A program made the position numbers and the translations under genes. 64,000 nt of DNA, from NCBI RefSeq assembly GCF_027944005.1, contig NZ_AP027204.1:1302001-1366000 (forward strand). The letters run 5' to 3'. The stretch comes from Polynucleobacter sp. SHI8. Lineage in GTDB: Bacteria > Pseudomonadota > Gammaproteobacteria > Burkholderiales > Burkholderiaceae. Every line of letters starts with the position of its first letter. The first letter of the stretch is position 1. The notes under the pieces are model-generated. The model made no database searches and had not been told where the DNA came from. It saw nothing but the letters and a program-made list of their open reading frames with translations. This document shows positions 26,753 through 35,526 of the stretch, one piece after another.

Positions 26753-27723
26753 ATTTTTACTACAATTCGGCCAGCTACTTGACCAGCCATCAAGGCAGTT
26801 GCATATTCAGGAACTTGATCTAAGGTAATATCTCTAATCATGGTTTCTAATTTCGCGATGTCTAAATCACGACCTAATCTTTCCCAAGCTTGTTGCCTTT
26901 TTACCAGTGGCGCCATCACAGAATCAATTCCTAAAAGCTGAACTCCACGTAAAATAAATGGCATCACCGTCAACGGCAAATCTGCACCTTGTGCCAATCC
27001 ACAAGCAGCAACTGGCGCTCCATATTGCATTTGGGCACAAAGGTTCGCTAAGGTGTTTGATCCGGCAGTATCAATTGCAGCAGCCCAGCGTTCTTTTTGC
27101 AAAGGCTTGCCAGCTGCAGTAAACTCCTGGCGATCTATGACTCGGGTTGCTCCTAATGCTTTTAAATAACTTTCTTCTGTCAATTTTCCAGTAATAGCGA
27201 CTACTTCGTAACCTAAACGACTTAAGAGAGCAATGGCCACGCTTCCGACACCCCCTGTCGCACCAGTAACCACTACTTCACCTTGACCTGGCTTGGCCCC
27301 TGCGTTTTCGATTGCCATCACACACAACATTGCAGTGTAACCTGCGGTACCTATAGCCATCGCCTGTCTAGGTGTAAATGCAGAAGGCAATCTCACTAAC
27401 CATTCACTTTTTAAATGGGCTTTTTGCCCTAAGCATCCCCAATGATTTTCACCAACACCCCAACCGTTGTGAATAAATAAGTCACCCTGCTTCCAATCAG
27501 GATGACTTGGATTAGAGATGGTGCCTGCACCATCGATTCCTGCAATCATGGGCCATAGTCTTACAACTGGACCTTTATTCGTAATGGCCAAGCCATCTTT
27601 AAAGTTTAAAGTGGAGTATTGCACATCAACGGCAATATCCGTGACAGGTAGATGTGCCTCATCAACGTCTTCTATTTGTGCTGTAAATTGGGGTTCTTTG
27701 CGCAATACCAGTGCTTTAAACAT
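26746..27723 (-). CDS. AcuI/YhdH-type NADPH-dependent acryloyl-CoA reductase-like oxidoreductase
   Basis: A 325-residue zinc-independent medium-chain dehydrogenase/reductase. The start (KALVLRKEPQFTAQIEDVDEAHLP) and segments STLNFKDGLAITNKGPVVR, PMIAGIDGAGTI, GWGVGENHWGCLGQKA and VVVTGATGGVGSVAIALL are characteristic of the AcuI/YhdH group, which reduces acryloyl-CoA to propionyl-CoA with NADPH. Whether acryloyl-CoA is the physiological substrate here is not shown. It is a single gene, 63 bases from dusA. Confidence 0.88.
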   Translation of the reverse strand: MFKALVLRKEPQFTAQIEDVDEAHLPVTDIAVDVQYSTLNFKDGLAITNKGPVVRLWPMIAGIDGAGTISNPSHPDWKQGDLFIHNGWGVGENHWGCLGQKAHLKSEWLVRLPSAFTPRQAMAIGTAGYTAMLCVMAIENAGAKPGQGEVVVTGATGGVGSVAIALLSRLGYEVVAITGKLTEESYLKALGATRVIDRQEFTAAGKPLQKERWAAAIDTAGSNTLANLCAQMQYGAPVAACGLAQGADLPLTVMPFILRGVQLLGIDSVMAPLVKRQQAWERLGRDLDIAKLETMIRDITLDQVPEYATALMAGQVAGRIVVKIQ

Positions 27724-27786
27724 GATGTTTGATTTCCTTTTCAGCTAATTTTTAATACTATTATTCTATTAATTACCAATGACAAA

Positions 27787-28890
27787 TTATGATTCATCCA
27801 GCGGTGATAATCGATCTTCCTCTTGTTCATCAGAAAATATGCGTAATTCACGACTAGCCCTTGTAAAAAAGTTTTCAATATCTTGGTGCGTTTTAATTGT
27901 TGAGAGAATGCGATGATCAGACATGTGTTGACGCCACAATCTTGCGCCACCCAAGCCATGAGCTAAACCAAGTATATGGCGTGTAATAGCTGCAATATAA
28001 AAAGATTCACCACTGTTTTGACACTGCGTTAACCATGCTTGTGCATACTCAATAATTGCACTCTGAATCTCTAGCCAGGTTTGATCATTTAAAAAATATC
28101 CAAATTCATGACCTTCACTTTCTAACATCCGATCCCACCCAAGCATCATTGCAGGTGTATGGTAAGCGGCGCGTCCAACCATGCAACCGTCAAAATCATG
28201 CCAATGATTAGCAATCAATTGATTCTGCTCTAAGCCGCCATTAAGCAACACCTTCGTACTAGGAAAATGCTGTTGTAGATCCTGCCTGAGCCGCTCAGCA
28301 ACATCGTATCGAAGTGGCGGTATGGTTCGATTTTCCTTTGGTGATAATCCTTTAAGTACAGCATTTCGTGCATGAATCGTCAATTGACTAGCGCCGGCCT
28401 GAGCAACTCCCGCCATAAAATCTAATACAAATTGATAATCCTTATCAGTTCTAGGATCCATATCGTCTAAACCTAAGCGATGTTTGACGGATACGGGAAT
28501 GGATACAGCATCTTTCATGGCTTTAACACAGTCAGCAACGAGTGATGGCTCAGACATTAAGCAGGCGCCAAAAGATCCTTTCTGAACACGCTCTGATGGG
28601 CAGCCACAATTAAGATCGATTTGATCATAGCCCCAATCTTGTGCTTTTTTGGCTGCAATCGCTAAATCAGATGGATCGCTTCCACCTAACTGCAGAACAA
28701 CATAATGCTCACGAGTATCAAAGTCTAAATGCCGATGAACATCTCCATAAATAATCGCACCTGTATTAATCATCTCTGTATACAGGTGAGTTTTTTTAGT
28801 AAGTATCCGGTGAAATGATCGACAGTGTCGATCAGTCCAATCCATCATGGGCGCAACGGCTAAAATCTTGCCACTATTATCTTGATTCAC
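27787..28890 (-). CDS. dusA: tRNA-dihydrouridine(20/20a) synthase
   Basis: A 367-residue FMN-dependent Dus enzyme that reduces uridine 20/20a in the D-loop of tRNA. ILAVAPMMDWTDRHCR is the DusA start, NCGCPSERVQKGSFGACLM holds the catalytic cysteine, and VKHRLGLDD, TIHARNAVLKGLSPKENR and LNGGL are the usual tRNA- and FMN-binding segments. The start codon is GTG with no clear ribosome site. The first 17 codons lie in a 19-bp sequence repeated at 29523-29541, so this 5' end was most likely supplied by an integrated element. Confidence 0.95.
   Translation of the reverse strand: MNQDNSGKILAVAPMMDWTDRHCRSFHRILTKKTHLYTEMINTGAIIYGDVHRHLDFDTREHYVVLQLGGSDPSDLAIAAKKAQDWGYDQIDLNCGCPSERVQKGSFGACLMSEPSLVADCVKAMKDAVSIPVSVKHRLGLDDMDPRTDKDYQFVLDFMAGVAQAGASQLTIHARNAVLKGLSPKENRTIPPLRYDVAERLRQDLQQHFPSTKVLLNGGLEQNQLIANHWHDFDGCMVGRAAYHTPAMMLGWDRMLESEGHEFGYFLNDQTWLEIQSAIIEYAQAWLTQCQNSGESFYIAAITRHILGLAHGLGGARLWRQHMSDHRILSTIKTHQDIENFFTRASRELRIFSDEQEEDRLSPLDES
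28839..28857. repeat. 19-bp direct repeat, dusA-side attachment site
   Basis: The sequence AATCCATCATGGGCGCAAC, which on the minus strand encodes the VAPMMD start region of DusA, is repeated exactly at 29523-29541. Integration by dusA-specific tyrosine recombinases into this part of dusA is an established phenomenon, so this is read as one of the two att copies. Confidence 0.75.
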
Positions 28891-28984
28891 AGTAATATAT
28901 TTTTATATAGTTTGTAATTGCATCAATTGTGATGAATATTAAACAGACAATCTCTAAAATTTAAATCCAAAACCTAATAAGTAT

Positions 28985-29371
28985 TTACCTGTAAATACCC
29001 GAAAAAAAGTTTATTAGGAACATCGGAAAACCCAAAACAATAAATCCAACTAACACACTACCAAATTTAGATAATTTTCTACCAAATGCACTATTCGTGT
29101 TTTTTGCACATTTCCATAGAGACACTGATAACCATGCATAATTTGAATAATTAATAAGTTGATAAAAAATGAAAATAGTTTTAGATTGAATAGTATTTTT
29201 ATACTCTTCGTATGATTGGTAAAGATTTAAATAGGACGACATAGAAATATTTAAAGCTAAATTAACTGCAAAAAAAAGTATCTGTGCCGCAATAAATCCA
29301 TAAATAAAAACTTTACGTGCTGATTCTTCGCCATTGAAAGAATTTTTGTAAAAACCTATTAATTTATTCAT
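28985..29371 (-). CDS. Small hypothetical membrane protein inside the dusA-flanked segment
   Basis: A 128-residue protein with three likely transmembrane helices (about residues 22-43, 67-87 and 102-124) and short, charged loops (SFNGEESARK at the N-terminus, KCAKNTNSAFGRKLSKFG between helices 2 and 3). No family recognised. Codon use is strongly AT-rich (many TTT, ATA, AAT), unlike neighbouring genes, which with the flanking 19-bp repeats supports arrival by transfer. It is the only gene in the segment. Confidence 0.6.
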   Translation of the reverse strand: MNKLIGFYKNSFNGEESARKVFIYGFIAAQILFFAVNLALNISMSSYLNLYQSYEEYKNTIQSKTIFIFYQLINYSNYAWLSVSLWKCAKNTNSAFGRKLSKFGSVLVGFIVLGFPMFLINFFSGIYR

Positions 29372-29499
29372 ATCATTTCCTAAGGTTATTCCTTATTTTT
29401 AAAGAGGGATCTATTGCAGATAATTATTCTGAAAAGTATAACAAAGGGCATATTCCTTAACTTATTGCACAAATTTACACAGATAAACTCTAAATACCT

Positions 29500-29568
29500 T
29501 TATTTATTGGAACATTGTGCCAAATCCATCATGGGCGCAACTGCTAGTATTTTTTGTGGTGATTCCAT
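29500..29568 (-). pseudogene. Decayed 5' end of dusA
   Basis: Reading leftwards from an ATG at 29568 gives MESPQKILAVAPMMDLAQCSNK followed by a stop. The first 15 residues match the intact DusA start (KILAVAPMMD identical), after which similarity ends abruptly at the 19-bp repeat. This is probably the original chromosomal dusA start, cut off when an element recombined into the gene. Confidence 0.7.
29523..29541. repeat. 19-bp direct repeat, distal attachment site
   Basis: Exact copy of 28839-28857, located within the decayed dusA start. Similarity continues weakly beyond the repeat toward the amidase gene, as expected if both flanks are dusA start sequences from different sources, and stops on the other side. 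Confidence 0.75.
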
Positions 29569-29664
29569 TGTTATATTGTCTCAAAACCTGCTCGCTTCAT
29601 CTTTTTTATCTAGATGGTCTAGATACAAATGTTGGATAATTAAATTTTTCTATAAAGTTAGTCC

Positions 29665-30843
29665 ATGAAAAATATTGTTGATAATGTCGGCGCTTTAATC
29701 GATGCAACTTGTTCTATTGCAGGTGAACCTTCTGGTTCTTTGCTGGAAAAATCCTTCGTTTTGAAGGATATTTTTGATGTCAAAGGTTTTAAGACTGGGT
29801 TTGGTAACCCTGCCTGGATGAATACTCACCCACTCGCAACCCATACCAACTCTTCGGTCGAGCGACTCCTTCATGCTGGAGCTTCATTACAGGGTAAATC
29901 TCATTGTGATGAGTTGACCTATAATCTCTTCGGCAATAATTTTCATTACGGCACTCCCATCAATCATGCTAGCCCACAGCGCATGACTGGCGGATCTTCT
30001 AGTGGTTCTGCAGCTGCTGTTTGTGCTGACCTTGTCGATTTCTCTATTGGTTCAGATACAGGTGGGTCCGTTCGTGCCCCGGCTTCTTTTTGTGGCTTAT
30101 TTGGTATTCGACCAACTCATGGAAGTATTTCCTTAGATCATTCCTGTGGATTGGCTCCTAGTTTTGACACCTTGGGTTGGATGACAAAAGATGTTTCTTT
30201 ACTTCGTCAAATTGGAGCTCTTTTACTTCAAAATGATACGAATACTTCACCTACATCACCATCAAATTCAAAGCTTTACTATCTCAAAGAAGCTTTTGAT
30301 GTCATTCATCCTGAAATTGCAGATGTAATTCATCAAGAATTTGCTAAATTTGGCGTCTTCAGTGAAGTCTCCTTAGGTAATGAGTCTCTTATCGAATGGG
30401 CTGATCAATTTCGTATTTTACAAGGGGCAGAAGTTTGGAAAAACCTAGGGCCTTGGGTGAGTCAGCATTGGGCGGATATTAGTCCAGCTATTCGGGCTCG
30501 CTTTGAAATGGCGCAACAATTAAGCTCTCAGCAACAATCGCAAGCCCAAATCAAATGGCTCGCAATCCAATCAAAAATGAATCAAATCTTGGAGAACAAT
30601 GCCATCCTGGTTTTACCAACGGTCGCTGGCATAGCACCTCTATTGAACGCCCCAAATGATGAGCTAGAGATCTATCGAAAACAATGCTTTCAGCTACTCT
30701 GTATTTCTGGCTTATCAGGTACTCCACAAATCAACCTGCCGATTTGCACCCATGCAGGTGCACCTCTCGGAATTTCTATCTTAGGAGCCAAAAACAGCGA
30801 TTTACAATTGTTGCAAATCGCTGAGGATCTTTTTAAGCAATAA
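29665..30843 (+). CDS. Amidase-signature family hydrolase
   Basis: A 392-residue amidase-signature enzyme with the Ser-cisSer-Lys triad visible: K34 in VLKDIFDVKG, S111 in MTGGSSSGSAAAV and nucleophile S135 in GSDTGGSVRAPA. Shorter than GatA (about 480) and lacking GatA-like partner genes, so it is a metabolic amidase rather than the tRNA amidotransferase. The substrate is unknown. Its 3' end overlaps the convergent LLM gene by 11 bases. Before the element arrived it would have lain directly divergent from dusA. Confidence 0.87.
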   Translation: MKNIVDNVGALIDATCSIAGEPSGSLLEKSFVLKDIFDVKGFKTGFGNPAWMNTHPLATHTNSSVERLLHAGASLQGKSHCDELTYNLFGNNFHYGTPINHASPQRMTGGSSSGSAAAVCADLVDFSIGSDTGGSVRAPASFCGLFGIRPTHGSISLDHSCGLAPSFDTLGWMTKDVSLLRQIGALLLQNDTNTSPTSPSNSKLYYLKEAFDVIHPEIADVIHQEFAKFGVFSEVSLGNESLIEWADQFRILQGAEVWKNLGPWVSQHWADISPAIRARFEMAQQLSSQQQSQAQIKWLAIQSKMNQILENNAILVLPTVAGIAPLLNAPNDELEIYRKQCFQLLCISGLSGTPQINLPICTHAGAPLGISILGAKNSDLQLLQIAEDLFKQ

Positions 30844-31945
30844 CTGGATTATCTTCAGTCTGACCAATAGCTTCATTGACTCTTGGCATTACTTCTTTCG
30901 CCATTAACTCCATTGAGCGCTTGGCTAATGGAATATTTTTCCAGTCATGACATGCATACAGCAAGTTACCAAAATCTCCTACTTCTTCTCTGAACTTGAG
31001 GAGTTGATCCACAACAGAATTTACAGTTCCTGCAAGTACTAAACGATTTGTGACAAATTCAGGTGTGACGTCAGAGTCAGGCATGTTGGGATCGACTTTA
31101 AATAGATTACTGCGACCACCATTAACTAACTTACGACTTAATGACTTGAAGTAAGCATAATAAGGACCTTCTGGACCACGACCATAACTTTCTGCAGTCG
31201 CCGCATCATCAGCAACAAAGATACTCTTTGCAACACGCCATTCACTAGCGTGCGGAACTGCGCCTATCGCCTCACGACCTTCGACATATTTAGGCCAGTG
31301 GGTTTTGACCCATTCTGGCATTAAGAAGTTAGCTGAGATCGGTTGCCAGCCTCGTTTTGCCATTTCTGTAACACCTTTAGAAAACGGTGCTACTGCTGTC
31401 CCAACAATCAATGGGTGTGGCTGTTGAAATGGCTTCATGATGTAACCCTGGCCAATCTCGGGAATCATTGTATTTTGAGTAGAGATCTTCCAATACTCTC
31501 CATCGATATTGTAAGGCGCTTCCCCCTCCCAAATTTTCAGAATCGTATTGATACTTTCGACAAACATCGCATTACGATCAGCCTTAAAATTACCAAATAC
31601 CTCCGCATCGGACATTAATCCACCAGGACTAATACCCATAATAAAACGCCCCTCTAACATATGATCCATCATGGCGGCTTGGGCTGCAATCGCGGCTGGA
31701 TGTGAGTTGGGAAGATTGATTGTGCCAGTACCTAATTTGATGCGCTTGGTGTGATAAATCAAACTTGAAAGAAATATCATCGAATTTGTGATTGTCTCAG
31801 CCGCATCAGTAACATGCTCACCAACATATGCTTCACTGTAACCCAAATGATCGGCAAAAATAACTGCCTCACGGTCTTCATTAAAAGTTTCAGTGAGATT
31901 TCTGCCTGGTGGATGAATCGGCATCATAAATGTACTTAATTTCAT
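30833..31945 (-). CDS. LLM-class flavin-dependent monooxygenase
   Basis: A 370-residue luciferase-like (TIM-barrel) oxidoreductase. Features include the FMN-site opening FMMPIHPPGRNLTETFNEDREAVIFADHLGYSEAYVGEH, LGTGTINLPNSHPAAIAAQAAMMDHMLEGRF and GISPGGLMSDAEVFG. Such enzymes use FMNH2 from a separate reductase to oxygenate substrates; the flavin reductase at 34972 is the likely partner. A copy of the AATGATCAA dyad lies 57 bases upstream. The opening residues resemble limonene/alkanal-monooxygenase-like members, but the substrate cannot be read from sequence. Confidence 0.88.
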   Translation of the reverse strand: MKLSTFMMPIHPPGRNLTETFNEDREAVIFADHLGYSEAYVGEHVTDAAETITNSMIFLSSLIYHTKRIKLGTGTINLPNSHPAAIAAQAAMMDHMLEGRFIMGISPGGLMSDAEVFGNFKADRNAMFVESINTILKIWEGEAPYNIDGEYWKISTQNTMIPEIGQGYIMKPFQQPHPLIVGTAVAPFSKGVTEMAKRGWQPISANFLMPEWVKTHWPKYVEGREAIGAVPHASEWRVAKSIFVADDAATAESYGRGPEGPYYAYFKSLSRKLVNGGRSNLFKVDPNMPDSDVTPEFVTNRLVLAGTVNSVVDQLLKFREEVGDFGNLLYACHDWKNIPLAKRSMELMAKEVMPRVNEAIGQTEDNPVIA

Positions 31946-32001
31946 AGCATGTCCCAGTTAGGATTCGGTCAATAGAAGGTAATTGTTTATTATAAACAAA
32001 A

Positions 32002-32019
32002 AGTAATCAATTGATCATT
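32002..32019. promoter_or_regulatory. Putative TetR operator upstream of the LLM gene (site 1)
   Basis: AGTAATCAATTGATCATT, an 18-bp dyad with halves AGTAATCAA and (other strand) AATGATCAA. It lies 57 bases upstream of the LLM start codon. The same half-site recurs upstream of five other genes of this cluster. Confidence 0.6.
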
Positions 32020-32139
32020 TATAAGAGTGAAAACAGGTCAAATCAATAGGTAAAAACCCTAAATAATTGGAAGTATTAACTTCAATTTAATAGATTAGAG
32101 TACTTCGTAAGGATAATTTAACTTTGATAAAACAAAGAG

Positions 32140-32820
32140 TTAATCTTGTTTTATTAACATGGGAACAACGGTTCTTGCACCGGACAAATAAGTAATGATC
32201 GTATGTTCAATAATTGAGTCAATATCGATATCAAGGGGCACATTGAAGATCCATTGCCTTTGCCCGAGATAAAAAATCCGCGAATTAATACCCCAAGCCA
32301 GTTCTACTTCACTCATTTTGAGTGGTATTTCATCTGGCGAAGGTAAACCGAGTTCAGCTCGAACCTCAATTGCAATGGGCTCTAAAATACGACTACGCAG
32401 AAACTTCAAATATCGGGTGTTGATATCCTCGCCCTTCAGTCCAGAAAACATGAAGATTCTGACCCAATCATAGGTTAACGAAATCCTTGAATAATCTTTA
32501 TACAAACGAATCAAACGGTCTTGCAAGGGAACGCTGCGATCAGCAATAATGGTCTCCCAATAAGGATTCCATCGTCCGACATAGACTTCTTGATAGACGC
32601 GCTCAATTAAAGCCGCTTTATTCGGAAAGTAGCGAAAAATTAAAGACTGAGTTACACCGAGTCGTCTGGCTAGCTCACGCGTATCACCATCAAAGCCAAC
32701 CTCCGCAAAAAAAGCTACAGCAGCAGACGCAATCTCACGATCACGATCTTCACGCTTCATGCGCTTACGAGGCTGAACTTCGACAGCAGTTACTTCAGAA
32801 AAACTATTTTCTTCAGACAT
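32140..32820 (-). CDS. TetR/AcrR-family transcriptional regulator
   Basis: A 226-residue regulator with an N-terminal helix-turn-helix (about residues 22-68: REIASAAVAFFAEVGFDGD, RELARRLGVTQSLIFRYFPNKAALIERVY). The rest is the helical ligand domain, unlike any I can name, with PLDIDIDSIIEHTIITYL near the C-terminus as in regulators paired with catabolic oxygenases. The N-terminus has a basic patch (RKRMKREDRDRE) before the HTH. It lies between the LLM gene and the Gfo/Idh gene and has a dyad 31 bases upstream of its own start, implying autoregulation. Confidence 0.9.
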   Translation of the reverse strand: MSEENSFSEVTAVEVQPRKRMKREDRDREIASAAVAFFAEVGFDGDTRELARRLGVTQSLIFRYFPNKAALIERVYQEVYVGRWNPYWETIIADRSVPLQDRLIRLYKDYSRISLTYDWVRIFMFSGLKGEDINTRYLKFLRSRILEPIAIEVRAELGLPSPDEIPLKMSEVELAWGINSRIFYLGQRQWIFNVPLDIDIDSIIEHTIITYLSGARTVVPMLIKQD

Positions 32821-32851
32821 GTTATTTTTTTAACTCCATGTCATTATTTTA

Positions 32852-32869
32852 ACTGATCATATGGTCAGC
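32852..32869. promoter_or_regulatory. Putative TetR operator upstream of the tetR-like gene (site 2)
   Basis: ACTGATCATATGGTCAGC, the most symmetric member of the set: the inner 16 bases form a palindrome with one mismatched pair. It ends 31 bases before the regulator's start codon. Confidence 0.6.
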
Positions 32870-32893
32870 TATAAATACTTGTTTTATAGGGAA

Positions 32894-33913
32894 TTACCCT
32901 TGAATTAATTCAATTTTCTCAGACGCAGCAGATCGCATGATCGCTTCTAATGCTCCAACATTTGCTAACATTTCTTGGTGCGATACGGGATATGGGGTAA
33001 CTCCCCTTACACCATTCGCAAAAGCCTCTAAGTTAAAACGTACCGTAGGTGCTGGTGGCATAAAGTGTGTTTTCTTTTCTTCACCACGTAACTGGGTAGT
33101 GATATTCCAACCGGTTGGATGCTCAGGATGGGTATTATCTCTGATCTCCATCCACCCTTTGGATCCGTACACACAAAAGCGACCATCAAACGGCGTTGCC
33201 AAAATAGCGCTAATCAGTGCATTTGCACCGCCTGGAAATGCCAACATAATACCTAAGGTGTCACCATTTTCAAACTGACTTCCTCGGGTTGAAAGTCGCG
33301 CCCATACGGATTGTGCAGGGCCTAAAATAGCGATCGCTAAATCAACTAAATGAATTCCTGTTGCAGTTAAGGGCCCTACAGGTGCAAATTTATTGGATAA
33401 GCGCCAGTTATCAGGTGGCAGAGCAAAAAATTTGTCTTGTGAAAAATTAGCCTCAATTTGTAAAACAACGCCCAAAGTTCCTTTGGCAATCTCCTCACGC
33501 ATCGCAACAATGGCAGGCTCAAAACGTCTTTCATGACCAATGCCTAACTTCACACCGGCAGCATTACAGGCGGCAATGGATGCTTGCGCATCCTCATAAG
33601 TTAAACAAAGAGGTTTTTCACAAAAGACATGCTTACCAGCTTTTGCCGCTAACTGGATTTGCTGAGCATGGAACTGATGGGGGGTGCAAAGAACAATTGC
33701 CTCAACTTCAGGATGCACCAAAGCTTCCGAAAAGTCTTTACCAACTGCAAAGTGCATAGTTTTACCAGACTCTTGAGCGATTTCATTGACCTTAGGGTCG
33801 CTCTCAATGACTAAAACAACATTTAATAATGGACTGGCTTCCAAGGTTGCGGTAATAATCTTACCCCACCAACCATAACCAATCACGGCAACGTTTAAAG
33901 GTTTTACAGACAC
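32894..33913 (-). CDS. Gfo/Idh/MocA-family oxidoreductase
   Basis: A 339-residue NAD(P)-dependent dehydrogenase. The N-terminal Rossmann fold has VAVIGYGWWGKIITATL, and the family hallmark EKPLCLTYEDA (EKP with active-site lysine) is at about residue 99. The C-terminal alpha/beta domain follows, with GTGIHLVDLA-like TATGIHLVDLAIAILG giving the catalytic D/H region. Usual substrates are sugars, inositols or related cyclic polyols, but clusters of aromatic catabolism also use them. It lies 14 bases downstream of the alpha/beta hydrolase, in one operon. Confidence 0.88.
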   Translation of the reverse strand: MSVKPLNVAVIGYGWWGKIITATLEASPLLNVVLVIESDPKVNEIAQESGKTMHFAVGKDFSEALVHPEVEAIVLCTPHQFHAQQIQLAAKAGKHVFCEKPLCLTYEDAQASIAACNAAGVKLGIGHERRFEPAIVAMREEIAKGTLGVVLQIEANFSQDKFFALPPDNWRLSNKFAPVGPLTATGIHLVDLAIAILGPAQSVWARLSTRGSQFENGDTLGIMLAFPGGANALISAILATPFDGRFCVYGSKGWMEIRDNTHPEHPTGWNITTQLRGEEKKTHFMPPAPTVRFNLEAFANGVRGVTPYPVSHQEMLANVGALEAIMRSAASEKIELIQG

Positions 33914-33927
33914 AACAATCTCCCTTC

Positions 33928-34695
33928 TTAATGGGCAAGCATAAATGTATTAACGATACGCGTGAACTCAGGAGCACACTCTAAATTAGCAATATGCGCC
34001 CCAGGAAGTTCCGCATATTCACTGTTCTGTATCACCGTACGCAAATTGCTAACCTCAGAAGCAGGTGCACCACCATCAAATTGACCACCAATCAAAAGAA
34101 CCGGGCAACTCACTTTACCAACATATGGTCTTAGGTCATAGTCTTTGACTGCATGCCCACAAGCCATATAACCGTCTGGTTCGTTGGCGCCAATCATGAC
34201 ACGCAACGCTGTATCAATGCTTGGATTGGCTTGACGAAAGCCTTCGGTTAACCAACGATCGGCTGTACCTGCAACAATTGCGCCTACACCCTGCTCTGTA
34301 ACGGTCTTAATTCTGGCTTCCCACATCGCAAACGATTCTGGCGTTTGATAAGGGCGAAAACAAGCGGAAGCTAATGCTTTGACTTTTTGAGGGTAATGAG
34401 CCGCAAAGTAAAGTCCTAACATGGCACCTAGTGACAATCCTACCCAGTAGACCTCTTTGATATTAAGAGCATCTAAAAGCTCATTAACATCATCAGCCAA
34501 ATCTTGTGAAGTTGCAAAGTTACCAACGGATGGTGTGCCGCCATGACCTCGATAGTTGTATCTCAAAACTTGAAAGTTCTTTTTCCACTCCTCAATCTGT
34601 GGATCCCACATTGAGTAATTAGCACCTAATGAATTTGCAACCAGTAGGACTGGAGCACCTAATTTACCTTCAAGAACGTATGCCGTATTTGTCAT
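33928..34695 (-). CDS. Alpha/beta hydrolase, 3-oxoadipate enol-lactonase-like
   Basis: A 255-residue alpha/beta hydrolase. The nucleophile is S88 in VGLSLGAMLGL, the acid is the aspartate in GGQFDGGAP and the base is the histidine in LPGAHIANLE. The length and the pattern LLVANSLGANYSMWDPQ, YRGHGGTP resemble PcaD-type enol-lactonases, but other small ester or amide hydrolases of ring-cleavage products are equally possible. It is the first gene of the hydrolase-Gfo/Idh-TetR run, divergent from the flavin reductase gene. Confidence 0.85.
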   Translation of the reverse strand: MTNTAYVLEGKLGAPVLLVANSLGANYSMWDPQIEEWKKNFQVLRYNYRGHGGTPSVGNFATSQDLADDVNELLDALNIKEVYWVGLSLGAMLGLYFAAHYPQKVKALASACFRPYQTPESFAMWEARIKTVTEQGVGAIVAGTADRWLTEGFRQANPSIDTALRVMIGANEPDGYMACGHAVKDYDLRPYVGKVSCPVLLIGGQFDGGAPASEVSNLRTVIQNSEYAELPGAHIANLECAPEFTRIVNTFMLAH

Positions 34696-34738
34696 GTTAG
34701 TCTCACCTTGTATTTATGTATGAAAAAGACTCAATTAA

Positions 34739-34756
34739 AGAGATCGTCCGATCACT
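34739..34756. promoter_or_regulatory. Putative TetR operator upstream of the alpha/beta hydrolase gene (site 3)
   Basis: AGAGATCGTCCGATCACT, a dyad with GATCG arms (GATCGTCCGATC). It is the most diverged member of the set but lies 43 bases upstream of the hydrolase start codon, at the same kind of distance as the others. Confidence 0.45.
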
Positions 34757-34925
34757 TTATTACATGTTTTTTATTTTGACAAGTCATATGAATGCTGATT
34801 TAGTGAATCAATATTTCAATGGGGTTTACCCTAAGCAATTAATTTTTTTAATAATTTATATTTACTTTCAATTAATTATCTTACACACCTAATGCTTTTT
34901 ATTAAAATATCATTCATTGACATCT

Positions 34926-34943
34926 AATGATCAAGCGATTACT
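34926..34943. promoter_or_regulatory. Putative TetR operator upstream of the flavin reductase gene (site 4)
   Basis: AATGATCAAGCGATTACT, with one perfect half-site AATGATCAA. It overlaps the most upstream possible ATG of the flavin reductase frame (34927), which argues that translation starts further downstream, at 34957 or 34972. Confidence 0.5.
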
Positions 34944-34971
34944 ATTTAAAAAATTAATGCGAGATGACCCC

Positions 34972-35508
34972 ATGACAAATCCAAGCAACGCAATAGACAC
35001 TCCAGAACAATCTCCTGAGTTTGACCAACGAGATTTTAGAAATGCCCTCGGACATTTTGGTACAGGCGTGACTGTGATTACCACCAAAGATGCTTCCGGT
35101 CAGTTGTACGGTGTTACTGTCAGTTCTTTCAACTCTGTCTCACTCTCCCCTCCCTTAGTGCTATGGTCACAAGTACGAGGTGCACCAAGTCATCAGGCTT
35201 TCCTAGAATCACCTTACTTCATCGTGAATATCTTGTCGGAGTCACAAAAAGATATTTCCAATCACTTTGCTAAACCTAGCGAAGATAAGTTTAAAGACAT
35301 TGCCCACCATTTAAGTCCAGAAGGTATCCCTATTTTAGAAAATACTCTAGGGCACTTTATTTGCGAAAAAGAACGTGATGTTGAGGGTGGCGACCATCTG
35401 ATTTTTATTGGTCGTGTCATGAGTTATTCTTACAATAAAGCGCAGGATACTTCCCCACTGTTTTTTTGGAAGGGTAAATATCACTGCGCAGCTGACCACA
35501 CTTCATAA
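34972..35508 (+). CDS. Flavin reductase family protein (two-component monooxygenase partner)
   Basis: A protein of about 178 residues with the FMN-binding split-barrel of the HpaC/flavin reductase family: RNALGHFGTGVTVITT, GVTVSSFNSVSLSPPLVLWSQ and a C-terminal HLIFIGRVMSYSY. It would supply reduced flavin, probably to the LLM monooxygenase at 30833. ATGs at 34927 and 34957 are in frame, but the first lies in a putative operator; 34972 has GAGATGACC upstream and gives MTNPSNAIDTP, leading into the conserved domain. GlcG-like gene follows after 18 bases. Confidence 0.86.
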   Translation: MTNPSNAIDTPEQSPEFDQRDFRNALGHFGTGVTVITTKDASGQLYGVTVSSFNSVSLSPPLVLWSQVRGAPSHQAFLESPYFIVNILSESQKDISNHFAKPSEDKFKDIAHHLSPEGIPILENTLGHFICEKERDVEGGDHLIFIGRVMSYSYNKAQDTSPLFFWKGKYHCAADHTS

Positions 35509-35526
35509 CTTTAATCAAGGATTCAT

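Larger units (their letters stand above)
28839..29541. mobile_element. Remnant of an element integrated in dusA
   Basis: About 0.7 kb bounded by exact 19-bp direct repeats, one inside the intact dusA start and one inside a decayed second dusA start. It contains one small membrane-protein gene and no integrase, so it would be a deletion relic or a minimal passenger of a dusA-targeted island. The interior is clearly more AT-rich than the flanking genes. The reading depends on the repeat, the duplicated dusA start and known dusA integration biology. Confidence 0.65.

Noticed and set aside
29414..29668. Open frame of 84 codons on the plus strand between the membrane protein gene and the amidase
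   Set aside because: It runs across the decayed dusA start and the 19-bp repeat in antisense, has no ribosome site and no recognisable protein pattern.
29665..30843. GatA subunit of the tRNA amidotransferase
   Set aside because: Too short (392 residues) and no gatB or gatC next to it; a general amidase fits better.
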